Assembly (NCBI GenBank): GCA_964513075.1
Contig: CAZELR010000002.1
Coordinates: forward strand, 100,582 to 164,581
Direction of reading: 5' to 3'
Source: DAOUBP01 sp964513075
GTDB lineage: Bacteria; Chloroflexota; Anaerolineae; CG2-30-64-16
Length of the DNA stretch: 64,000 nt
The position numbers and the translations under genes are program-made. The notes beneath the pieces were generated by a model, which was not told the origin of the DNA, ran no database searches, and saw nothing but the letters and a program-made list of their open reading frames with translations. The stretch's first letter is position 1; each line of letters opens with the position of its first letter. Positions 41,076 to 48,151 of this stretch are shown here, in pieces.

Positions 41076-42113
41076 CTAAGCAGCCCACGGCCATTCAAGT
41101 TTTTGCCAATTCCCTTGGCTCGCGGCCGGATAGCCTCCGAACGTGTACCAGATTTCGCCGGTATTCGGGCATGCCACGTTTGCGTAAGCTGTCACCAACT
41201 TGCTCTCGCGCTGTTCGACATGATCGTCTGCCAGAATGTGAATGAGATCAGCGGGCAAATTCACAGGAGCCTGCGAAATGGGTAATTCCCCAAGAAGCTC
41301 TTCCATCCTTCGGAACCGATCCAGGGTGCTGCCAGGCAACCCATCGTCAGTCAGGGTCTCGTCCTTGCAGGCGCAATGGTGATTCGTTCCAACAATCCAG
41401 CCGTTCGTCAGTTCACGCCGGTAGTGTTTCGAGCACATGCAATCGAAAAGAACCGCCTCGTTTGTCTTTCCATCGACGGCAAACAACAACATCCCGCCAT
41501 CCCGATCGTTTTCGTTGAGAAATGCTTCGACATCGTTCAGATTGCAGCAAAGCTCTAGTGCTTCAGTCACGAACACGTAGCCAGGGACGTGCGGCTTGCC
41601 CGGAGCAGGGCTATCCCAGACGGGCAGAAAGTTATAGTGCAGCCAAAGTCTTTCCTGGTTGATACCGGTTGGCGCAAATACATCCCCTTGCATCGAGAAG
41701 CCGATCGTTGGAATGCGCCCGTCAACTGCCCGTATGGTTGCATAGCCCCATAGCTCAGGCACATAGGTGTCATTATTGCGCGCAACCCAGGCGCGGTTCC
41801 CCGCTAGGTACACCGCACCGCTACACTGTTTCGTCTCGCATTCTTCGATATACGACCATTCCGCAAGGCGCTGCAGCGACAGGTTAGCTCCTTCAGCCAG
41901 GCCCTCATATTCTTCTTGAAACCGCTGCGGCAAACGGTGCAGCCAGGGTAATGCTCCGGCATGTAGTTTCTCTATATCGGTTGAGTTTTCCAGGCTGGCG
42001 ATATAGTGGTTGATCGTCTCTTCGATCTTGCCGCCCAGTGCGCGGCCAGCGGCAAATCCTATTTCGTAGGGAGTGCCCGTGAAACGGAGTATGCGGTCAT
42101 GGATATTGTTCAT
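41076..42113 (-). CDS. C45 family peptidase/acyltransferase (Ntn-hydrolase fold)
   Basis: 345 aa. The family includes acyl-CoA:6-aminopenicillanic acid acyltransferase, which frees its N-terminal nucleophile Cys by self-cleavage. The expected site is Cys97 in ECETKQCSGAVY, followed by WVARNNDTY. Other family features: GTPYEIGFAAGRALG at the N-terminus and TNHHC near 245. It probably cleaves or transfers an acyl group on a small amide. It starts 10 bases after the DUF1905 gene ends. Confidence 0.85.
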   Translation of the reverse strand: MNNIHDRILRFTGTPYEIGFAAGRALGGKIEETINHYIASLENSTDIEKLHAGALPWLHRLPQRFQEEYEGLAEGANLSLQRLAEWSYIEECETKQCSGAVYLAGNRAWVARNNDTYVPELWGYATIRAVDGRIPTIGFSMQGDVFAPTGINQERLWLHYNFLPVWDSPAPGKPHVPGYVFVTEALELCCNLNDVEAFLNENDRDGGMLLFAVDGKTNEAVLFDCMCSKHYRRELTNGWIVGTNHHCACKDETLTDDGLPGSTLDRFRRMEELLGELPISQAPVNLPADLIHILADDHVEQRESKLVTAYANVACPNTGEIWYTFGGYPAASQGNWQKLEWPWAA

Positions 42114-42123
42114 CTTGCTGGGC

Positions 42124-42408
42124 CTAACGAACTTCGAGCCGTACAGTCACCTGGTCGCCTTCCTCAAGATGTTCTGCATTTCGGACGCTATCTTTAAGAG
42201 GTACGATGTAGCCGCCATCTTTGGGAAACAAGGAAGTCTTCCACTCAGTTTCACCGATCCGCGCGGTGACCGGGATCATGCCCCAGCCATATGTCACGAA
42301 TCCCGATATGGCTTTCAGGTCGCGGCACTGCTCCGCCGGCACAGTCACGAAGAAGAAAGGGGCCGGGCCTTTCCAGAACCAAATCTTGCCGTTGAACTCG
42401 ATGTTCAT
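42124..42408 (-). CDS. DUF1905 domain protein
   Basis: 94 aa, whole protein is one DUF1905 beta-barrel: FNGKIWFWKGPAPFFFVTVPAE at the start, then GMIPVTARIGETEWKTSLFPKDGGYIVPLKDSVRNAE. Members are often found with a YdeI-like partner. Function unknown. Second gene of the minus-strand group 42835-40093. Confidence 0.9.
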   Translation of the reverse strand: MNIEFNGKIWFWKGPAPFFFVTVPAEQCRDLKAISGFVTYGWGMIPVTARIGETEWKTSLFPKDGGYIVPLKDSVRNAEHLEEGDQVTVRLEVR

Positions 42409-42457
42409 TGCTGAACCATATATTCACTCGAGATCAAGGGGTGTTTTACTGGCCTGA

Positions 42458-42835
42458 CTAACTCGGACTTTTCGCGTTCACCATGACATTTGATGGGCGT
42501 GCTACAACCGCTTGTTCAAGCTTTTCGGGATTAGGGTTACCGTGCGCAAGCCAGTCTTTGGAGAAAACCTCAGCTTGCGCACGGGCAAAGTCAGTGGCAG
42601 AAGCACCCGAAAATCCAGCGCCGGGCAAACCTGACTCTTGCTGCACGACCAATATTGTTAACGGTGGCAAATCATTAACCAAGCAATATGACTGAATTGG
42701 TTCAAGAAGTTGACCCAATCCAGCGGTCGGTACGCCAACCAAGCGGCTCAATTGGCCATAGGTTAAGTTTTGGCGATTTTTGGCTGCCCAAGCGAGGATA
42801 GCCCAAATCTGACTTGCTCTTTGAAAACGATTCAA
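42458..42835 (-). CDS. Small protein with MGMT-like DNA-binding fold
   Basis: 125 aa. NLTYGQLSRLVGVPTAGLGQLLEPIQSYCLVNDLPPLTILVV resembles the DNA-binding helix-turn-helix of O6-alkylguanine transferases and alkyltransferase-like proteins (TYG.vA...G.p...r.vg.al). The reactive PCHRV motif is absent and replaced by a QSYC segment. It could be an alkyltransferase-like protein or an unrelated conserved family. First gene of the group 42835-40093. Confidence 0.55.
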   Translation of the reverse strand: MNRFQRASQIWAILAWAAKNRQNLTYGQLSRLVGVPTAGLGQLLEPIQSYCLVNDLPPLTILVVQQESGLPGAGFSGASATDFARAQAEVFSKDWLAHGNPNPEKLEQAVVARPSNVMVNAKSPS

Positions 42836-43004
42836 AATGGCCTCCCTGCTTCCATGAATTCATTCAGGTCTATTGAGCGATCCTGTTTCGACATGGAACA
42901 TCTTCTTAAGGGACATAGTTGCGGTCGCGCTGGCTTGACAATGTCGCGCACCTAACTATGAAGCAAGTGGACAACTCCCGTCTACATCACCTCTGGTGCG
43001 AGTT

Positions 43005-43066
43005 TATACGGAAACTATCCGCCTAATCAGCGCCGAGATTTGCATTAGGCGGCTCTTGTCCGTATA
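43005..43066. repeat. Nested two-tier hairpin element
   Basis: Outer arms TATACGGA/TCCGTATA (43005-43012, 43059-43066) and inner arms CCGCCTAAT/ATTAGGCGG (43019-43027, 43044-43052) are separated by a symmetric 6x6 internal loop and closed by a 16-base loop. All arm bases pair. It lies in the 519-base gap 42836-43354, which holds no gene that I can support. Confidence 0.75.
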
Positions 43067-43189
43067 GTACTGATATGATTGGTCTTCTGGTGTCTTGGCA
43101 GCGTGACTATTGTAAGCCAGCCTTCCGGGGATGTCAATGGGCGGATGACGAACATGGACGGATGACGAACACCAGGCGTGCTCCTGGTA

Positions 43190-43261
43190 CGGCGCACGAG
43201 ATGCTTCGCTGGCCAGTCGCCGCGATGGGCCTTGAGCTGCAGACCCGCTCAGCATGACAGG
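43190..43261. repeat. Partial copy of the CGAGATTCTTCGCTGG / CCGCTCAGAATGACA family
   Basis: ACGAGATGCTTCGCTGG (43197-43213) and CCGCTCAGCATGACAG (43246-43261) match the right half of the composite element at 63903-63964, each with one change. Just upstream GGATGACGAACA is directly repeated. Confidence 0.65.
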
Positions 43262-43274
43262 CTCCAAACTCAAC

Positions 43275-43351
43275 ACGCAATACGCAGTACGCAACACGCA
43301 ACACGCAGCACGCAGTACGCAGTACGCAGTACGCAACACGCAACACGCAAC
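43275..43351. repeat. Heptanucleotide tandem repeat (ACGCARY)x11
   Basis: Eleven head-to-tail 7-bp units (ACGCAAT, ACGCAGT, ACGCAAC and similar) end four bases before the ATG of the ArfB gene. A related (ACGCACC)x3 tract is at 45041-45061 in front of the MFS gene. Slippage in 7-bp units shifts the reading frame and changes spacing, so copy number could affect expression. Confidence 0.9.
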
Positions 43352-43354
43352 ACC

Positions 43355-43804
43355 ATGCTCGAACCAACCGATCCCAACACCCTCTCCATCACCGACCGGC
43401 TCGCGATCCCGCTGGCCGAGTTCGACTTCCGCTACAGCCGGAGCAGCGGGCCGGGCGGGCAGCACGTGAATCGCACCGATACCCGCGTGGAGCTGCTGTT
43501 CGACGTGGCCAACTCGCCCAGCCTGACGGACGATCAGCGGGCGCACATCCGCGCGCGGCTGGCCGGCTACATCGACAACGACGGCGTGCTGCACCTGTTC
43601 TCGTCGGTCACGCGCAGCCAGTTGGAGAACCGGGCGGATGTGATCGCGCGCTTCCGGTTGCTGTTGGCCGCGGCGCTGCGGCCGCGCAAGCACCGGGTCG
43701 CCACGCGGCCGTCGGCCGGCGCGCGGGACCGCCGGCTGCGGGAGAAGCGCGCGCGCGGCCAGGCGAAACAGTGGCGCCGTCAGGTGGATGGCGACGATGA
43801 GTAG
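43355..43804 (+). CDS. arfB: ArfB/ICT1-type peptidyl-tRNA hydrolase (ribosome rescue)
   Basis: 149 aa from MLEPTDPNTLSITDRLAIPLAE at 43355. The RF-1 catalytic domain has YSRSSGPGGQHVNRTDTRVEL with GGQ at residues 34-36. The C-terminus is the basic tail (REKRARGQAKQWRR) that ArfB puts into the empty mRNA channel of stalled ribosomes. A codon-recognition domain is absent, as expected. No ribosome site is visible: the leader is the heptanucleotide repeat. Confidence 0.9.
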   Translation: MLEPTDPNTLSITDRLAIPLAEFDFRYSRSSGPGGQHVNRTDTRVELLFDVANSPSLTDDQRAHIRARLAGYIDNDGVLHLFSSVTRSQLENRADVIARFRLLLAAALRPRKHRVATRPSAGARDRRLREKRARGQAKQWRRQVDGDDE

Positions 43805-43828
43805 GCACCACATCACGGAGCGAAACTT

Positions 43829-44248
43829 TTGATCGACCAACTACGCATGCTGGAAGAGTTTCATCGCGTCTTCGGCGCGCACCTGGAACACGCGCCCACT
43901 GTTGATATCTCCGACGAGACGATCGCGCTGCGTGTCAGCCTGATCCAGGAGGAGCTGAACGAGTATCGCCAGGCGGCCGAGGCGCACGACCTGGTGGAGG
44001 TGGCGGATGCGCTCAGCGACCTGATGTACGTCGTCCTGGGCACCTACGTCTCCCACGGCTTGCAGGAGGTCGCGGAGCCGCTCTTCGCCGAGGTGCACCG
44101 CAGCAACATGAGCAAGCTGGATGAGAACGGCCAGGTGATCTACCGCGGGGACGGCAAGGTGCTGAAATCGGACCGCTGGAGCCCGCCGGACCTGCGCTCG
44201 GTGCTTCACCGGAAGGGGGACGCTGATACACCTGATTTGCCTGATTAG
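43829..44248 (+). CDS. MazG-like/PRA-PH superfamily nucleotide pyrophosphohydrolase
   Basis: 139 aa; TTG start at 43829 with CGGAG eight bases before it (ATG 43850 is internal). All-alpha NTP pyrophosphohydrolase fold with EELNEYRQA and VEVADALSDLMYVVLGTYV, the acidic E..E..D..D metal site. Members hydrolyse house-cleaning or modified nucleotides; SKLDENGQVIYRGDGKVLKSDRW resembles phage and bacterial HisE-like forms. The last ~10 residues (GDADTPDLPD) are coded by a palindromic repeat, so the natural C-terminus was probably replaced. Confidence 0.85.
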   Translation: MIDQLRMLEEFHRVFGAHLEHAPTVDISDETIALRVSLIQEELNEYRQAAEAHDLVEVADALSDLMYVVLGTYVSHGLQEVAEPLFAEVHRSNMSKLDENGQVIYRGDGKVLKSDRWSPPDLRSVLHRKGDADTPDLPD

Positions 44249-44321
44249 CGCCCACGCCTTTGTCGGAGCACAGCCGAAGGTGAAAACAGAAATCAGGTAA
44301 ATAAGGCAAATCAGCGTCCCC
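44216..44321. repeat. 106-bp hairpin repeat running into the MazG-like gene
   Basis: GGGGACGCTGAT (44216-44227) pairs with ATCAGCGTCCCC (44310-44321), and CCTGATT (44240-44246) with AATCAGG (44291-44297). A further partial pairing lies between. CTTTTGG follows, so it might also act as a terminator. It starts inside the upstream gene and ends 20 bases before the creatininase gene. Confidence 0.75.
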
Positions 44322-44340
44322 TTTTGGTTATGGAGAATCT

Positions 44341-45027
44341 ATGTTGCTGCAAGACATGAATTGGATGGACGTCGAGAGGTATCTGACCCATGATGACCGC
44401 ATCGTGGTGATCACCGGCGCGTGCGAGCAGCACGGCTACGTCAGCCTGCTCTCCGACATCCTGGCGCCGGTGGAGATCGCAAAAGCTGCCTGCGCGCAGG
44501 AAGATGTGCTGATCGCGCCGCCGCTGCCGTTCGGCATCTCGCCCTATTTCATCACCTACCCCGGCACCATCAGCCTGCGGCCCGAGACCTTTGCGACAGT
44601 GGTGCGGGAAGTGCTCGCCGGCCTGGTGGCCCAGGGCTTTCGCCGCATCCTGGTGAGCAACGGCCATGGCGGCAACACCGGTGTTCTGATCCCAGTGCTG
44701 GTTGAGCTGGGCAACGCCCATCCTGAGGCGCGCTTCGAGCTGTTTCAGTGGTGGACTCACCCGGATGTGGTCAAGGCCGGCGACGAGTTGGGCCTGACGC
44801 AGCGGCACGCCAACTGGTCGGAGAATTTTCCCTTCACGCGCGTTGGCCCCGTGCCTGCGGGTGAGAAGCCGATGGTGAGCCTCTCGCGCACCGCCAGCGC
44901 TGCGACGGTCCGCGCCGGCCTGGGCGACGGCAACTACGGCGGCCCGTATCAGGCGCCGGACGCGGCCATGGCGCGCTTCTTTGCCGCGGCAGTGGATGCA
45001 ATGGTGGCTGCACTGCGCGCGCTATAA
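44341..45027 (+). CDS. Creatininase family amidohydrolase
   Basis: 228 aa. Metal-site motifs of the family are present: TGACEQHGYVSLLSD (Glu and His), and RRILVSNGHGGNTG. Members cleave cyclic or linear amides (creatinine, FAPy-type pyrimidine or formamide, mycofactocin precursor). LGDGNYGGPYQAPDA near the end is the usual late Gly-rich loop. A GGAGAAT ribosome site precedes the start. The MFS gene follows with about 30 bases between. Confidence 0.85.
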   Translation: MLLQDMNWMDVERYLTHDDRIVVITGACEQHGYVSLLSDILAPVEIAKAACAQEDVLIAPPLPFGISPYFITYPGTISLRPETFATVVREVLAGLVAQGFRRILVSNGHGGNTGVLIPVLVELGNAHPEARFELFQWWTHPDVVKAGDELGLTQRHANWSENFPFTRVGPVPAGEKPMVSLSRTASAATVRAGLGDGNYGGPYQAPDAAMARFFAAAVDAMVAALRAL

Positions 45028-45040
45028 CTAAAAACGGAGC

Positions 45041-45061
45041 ACGCACCACGCACCACGCACC
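45041..45061. repeat. (ACGCACC)x3 tandem repeat at the start of the MFS gene
   Basis: Three 7-bp units related to the tract at 43275. The repeat lies where the start codon of the following transporter should be. Confidence 0.8.
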
Positions 45062-45062
45062 C

Positions 45063-46235
45063 ACTTCCAGGCGCTCCGCGCTCTTCATTCTCACCCTGCT
45101 CGCCATCGAGTTTCTCGACGAGTTCGTCTACGGCGCGCGCGAGGCTGCCTGGCCGCTGATCCGCGACGACCTGGGCTTGAGCTACGCGCAGATCGGCCTG
45201 CTGCTGGGCGTACCGAACGTCGTCGGCAATCTGATCGAGCCGTTTCTGGCGATCCTGGGCGACGTGTGGAAGCGCCGCGCGATCGTGCTGGGCGGGGGAG
45301 TGGTCTATGCTGCCGCGCTGCTCCTCACGGCCCTCAGCCACAGTTTCACGCCCCTGCTTCTTTCCTTCCTCTTGTTCTACCCGGCCTCAGGCGCGTTCGT
45401 CAGCCTGTCGCAGGCCACGTTGATGGACCTGGATCCGGCGCGGCGCGAGCAGAATATGGCGCGGTGGACGGCTGCGGGGTCGTTGGGGGTGGTGGCCGGG
45501 CCCTTGGCTTTGGGCGGGGCTGCTGCGCTCGCGCTGGGCTGGCGGGGGCTGTTTGTCGTGTTTGCCGGGCTGTCGGCCGCGCTGCTCGTCGTCGCCTGGC
45601 GCATGCCTTCACCGAACGATCAGTCAGCGGCTGCTCACCTGGATATCAAGGCGTTCCTGGACGGCCTGGGCGAGGCGCTGGCCGCGTTGCGTCGGGGCGA
45701 GGTGGTCCGCTGGCTGGTGCTGCTCGAGTTCTCAGATTTGATGCTTGACGTGCTGCTCGGGTTCCTGGCGCTCTATATGGTGGACGTGGCCGGCGTGACC
45801 CCCGTGCAGGCCGGCATGGCGGTGGCGGTCTGGACCGGGGTGGGGCTGCTGGGCGACTTTCTCCTGATACCGCTGTTGGAGCGCGTCCAGGGCCTGCGCT
45901 ACCTGCGCCTCAGTGCGGCGCTGGAGTTGCTCCTTTTCCCCCTGTTTTTGCTGGCCCCCGGCTTCTGGCCCAAGCTGGTGGCCCTGGGCCTGCTGGGCCT
46001 GTTCAACAGCGGGTGGTATGCCATCCTGCAGGCAGCGCTATACTCCGTCATGCCGGGCAGGAGCGGCGCCGCGCTGGCCGTCAAGAACGTGTCGGGGCTG
46101 GTCGGCGGGCTCATCCCATTGGGTCTGGGCCTGGTCGCGCAGCGTTTCGGGCTCACGCCGGCCATGTGGCTGCTGTTGCTGGGGCCGCTGGTCCTGCTGG
46201 CCGGGTTGCCCAGGGATCGAGAAGTCAAGCGCTGA
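45063..46235 (+). CDS. MFS transporter, start codon not found
   Basis: About 390 aa and 11-12 helices. The frame reads SALFILTLLAIEFLDEFVYG and then AREAAWPLIRDDLGLSYAQIG, a full first helix and loop of an MFS protein, before the first usable start (TTG 45177). Upstream in frame there is no ATG, GTG or TTG before the creatininase stop; the position is taken by the heptanucleotide repeat. Either translation starts at TTG 45177 without helix 1, at a rare codon (ATT 45087), or the start was lost. Later features (DVWKRRAIVLGGG, NSGWYAILQAALYSVMPGR) are normal. Its end overlaps manA by 11 bases. Confidence 0.75.
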   Translation, partial: TSRRSALFILTLLAIEFLDEFVYGAREAAWPLIRDDLGLSYAQIGLLLGVPNVVGNLIEPFLAILGDVWKRRAIVLGGGVVYAAALLLTALSHSFTPLLLSFLLFYPASGAFVSLSQATLMDLDPARREQNMARWTAAGSLGVVAGPLALGGAAALALGWRGLFVVFAGLSAALLVVAWRMPSPNDQSAAAHLDIKAFLDGLGEALAALRRGEVVRWLVLLEFSDLMLDVLLGFLALYMVDVAGVTPVQAGMAVAVWTGVGLLGDFLLIPLLERVQGLRYLRLSAALELLLFPLFLLAPGFWPKLVALGLLGLFNSGWYAILQAALYSVMPGRSGAALAVKNVSGLVGGLIPLGLGLVAQRFGLTPAMWLLLLGPLVLLAGLPRDREVKR

Positions 46236-47193
46236 CGCTGGCCTTCAGGATCCGGCAATTGCGCAGCGGTCTGATCTCATACAAGCCGCAGTCTGCCGGC
46301 ACGACCGCGGAATCGTGCCGGTTGAGCACGAGCGGCTGGCCCTTGGCGCTCCCGATCAGGGGGACAATCGCCGCCGCGCCTTCGATCACGGTCAGCGCAT
46401 GAAAGGTCTTGCCGGCAGTGTCTTGTTCTACCGGATGAAATTGGCTGACGATCAATTCCAGCGAAAAATAAGGGCACACGACCAGGGCCGTTCCTTCGCC
46501 GTCGGCCAACGCCGGCATGGGGCGGACTGCTGGATTCGCAGCCGGATCCGCTACCACGAGTGATTTAGCGATGTGCAGCGGCCGGTTCGGGGAAGGCGGC
46601 CGATTCCAGTCGAAGACGCGGTAGGTCAGATCCGAGCTCTGCTGCACCTCGTACAGCAACAGGCCGGGCCCAACCGCGTGGATGGTGCGCGGCGGCATGA
46701 AGATGGTGTCGCCGGCCTGCACCTCGCGATACGCGACCCAGTCTGCAATCGAGCCATCGCGGATGGCTTCGGCCAGGGCTTCGGCAGTGGTGCCGGGACG
46801 CAGGCCGGCAATGATTCGGCTGTCCTGGGCCGCATCCAGCACGTGCCACGCTTCGGTCTTGCCGAAGAAGCCCGGTCCCTCCAGCTCGACAGCCAGTGCA
46901 TCGTCCGGATGCAGCTGCACTGACAGCCATTCCACGCTATCCAGCAGCTTGATCAACAGCGGAAAGCGCGCCCCGGTGCGCGCTACGACGCGTTGACCCA
47001 GCAGGCTCAGCGGGTTGGCGGCCGCCACCTGGGCCAGGGTCTGGCCTGCCCAGGGACCGGATGCGACGCGATCCTCTTCGAAGATCACCCAGGCTTCTGC
47101 AGTGCGCTGGCCCGGCCGCAGCCGTTGGCCGCCCCAGACGTAATCGCGATAGATGGGAATGAGTTGCAGCGGATATCCGGGTGAAGCATCCAT
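46225..47193 (-). CDS. manA: Mannose-6-phosphate isomerase, class I
   Basis: 322 aa from MDASPGYPLQLIPIYRDYVWGG at 47193, where CAGGAG precedes by seven bases; an ATG at 47235 overlapping the upstream stop is the alternative. Zinc ligands are in SVQLHPDD (Gln and His), KTEAWHVL (Glu) and PPRTIHAVG (His). It interconverts mannose 6-phosphate and fructose 6-phosphate. Likely operon with the GDPD gene upstream, which it overlaps or nearly touches. Confidence 0.9.
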   Translation of the reverse strand: MDASPGYPLQLIPIYRDYVWGGQRLRPGQRTAEAWVIFEEDRVASGPWAGQTLAQVAAANPLSLLGQRVVARTGARFPLLIKLLDSVEWLSVQLHPDDALAVELEGPGFFGKTEAWHVLDAAQDSRIIAGLRPGTTAEALAEAIRDGSIADWVAYREVQAGDTIFMPPRTIHAVGPGLLLYEVQQSSDLTYRVFDWNRPPSPNRPLHIAKSLVVADPAANPAVRPMPALADGEGTALVVCPYFSLELIVSQFHPVEQDTAGKTFHALTVIEGAAAIVPLIGSAKGQPLVLNRHDSAVVPADCGLYEIRPLRNCRILKASVSA

Positions 47194-47227
47194 AAGGCGC
47201 TCCTGTACTGTCTTTTTCATCTTCGTC

Positions 47228-47980
47228 TCAAACATGCTTAAGGGCTCTCCGCGTCGCGGCCGGATCGTTGGTCAGCACGGCGTCGCAACGCAGCAGGCGG
47301 TAGAACCATAGGCGGCGGTCGGGGGTGGGATCCAGCGGCGCCACGAGCTGGCCGCGGCGGTGGGCGATGGCCGGGTAGAACGGGTTGAGCAGCAAAAGCG
47401 GCCAGAACGGTCCCACCAGCTCGGCATCGGCGGGCGGCCACGGGTTCGTCGCAGTGATGAAACCCGTGGGAATATCCGGCGCAACCGCGCGGACAGCGTG
47501 CACCCGATCCAGGTGAAACGACAACACTACGGTGCGCTCCCGCATGCCGAATCTGGCCAACTCGTCGGCCAGGCGGCGGCAGACCTCCGGCTCCAGAAAG
47601 CGGTCGGTCTTCAGCTCCAAAGCCAGCGCCACATCCGGCGTCGCACGCAGCAACTCGCACAACTCGGCCAGGGCCGGCACGCGCTCTTCCGCGAACTCGG
47701 GCCGGCCGGAGCTGGCGCTCAACGCCTTGACCTGCGCCAATGTCATGCCGGCTACTTCACCCGTGCCGTCGGTCGTGCGGTCCACTGTGCCGTCGTGGAT
47801 GCAGACAAAGATGCCGTCGGCGGTGACATGCAGGTCGGTTTCGATGATGTCCGCGCCGTCGGCCAGGCAGCGGCGAAACGCAGCCATCGTGTTCTCCGGA
47901 CAGGCGACCTGGTTGCCGCGGTGGGCCATCACGTATGGCTTGGGCCGGCCGGGCAGGGTCAGTTGGCGGGTGGTGCTCAT
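47228..47980 (-). CDS. ugpQ: Glycerophosphodiester phosphodiesterase
   Basis: 250 aa from MSTTRQLTLPGRPKPYVMAHRG at 47980 (GGAG upstream). TIM-barrel GDPD with AHRGNQVACPENTMAAF (catalytic His), ETDLHVTADGIFVCIHDGTVDRTTDG (Glu, Asp and second His) and ALELKTD (Glu). It splits glycerophosphodiesters into glycerol 3-phosphate and an alcohol. No signal peptide, so cytoplasmic. First gene of a pair with manA. Confidence 0.9.
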   Translation of the reverse strand: MSTTRQLTLPGRPKPYVMAHRGNQVACPENTMAAFRRCLADGADIIETDLHVTADGIFVCIHDGTVDRTTDGTGEVAGMTLAQVKALSASSGRPEFAEERVPALAELCELLRATPDVALALELKTDRFLEPEVCRRLADELARFGMRERTVVLSFHLDRVHAVRAVAPDIPTGFITATNPWPPADAELVGPFWPLLLLNPFYPAIAHRRGQLVAPLDPTPDRRLWFYRLLRCDAVLTNDPAATRRALKHV

Positions 47981-48020
47981 GGTTTTCTCCAGTCGGGATG
48001 CCTCAATGCCTGTCCATTTT

Positions 48021-48085
48021 ACCACCAAGTCACGAAGACACTAAGCGAGAAGCTGAACCCTTGGTGCCTTTGTGTCTTTGTAGTT
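48021..48085. repeat. CACCAAGTCACGAAGACAC inverted repeat
   Basis: ACCACCAAGTCACGAAGACAC is followed by an approximate complement, CTTGGTGCCTTTGTGTCTTTGT. Short elements of this kind are spread widely in Chloroflexota and other environmental genomes. It separates the divergent GDPD and amidohydrolase genes. Confidence 0.6.
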
Positions 48086-48151
48086 CTCGATCCGGTTCTT
48101 TCCAGCTCGTCTCCACTGGACATGGCGCCGAATGCGGGTTATCATGCGACC

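Noticed and set aside
42965..43260. Small open frames in the gap before the ArfB gene
   Set aside because: They have no ribosome site, no family pattern and fall on repeats.
43275..43351. Short regular repeats that might suggest a CRISPR array
   Set aside because: The units are 7 bp and adjoin without spacers; no cas gene is near.
47360..48151. Upstream extension of the amidohydrolase frame over the GDPD gene
   Set aside because: The extension runs antisense to GDPD, has no motif, and the true N-terminal metal motif DAHVHY begins right after the ATG at 48152.
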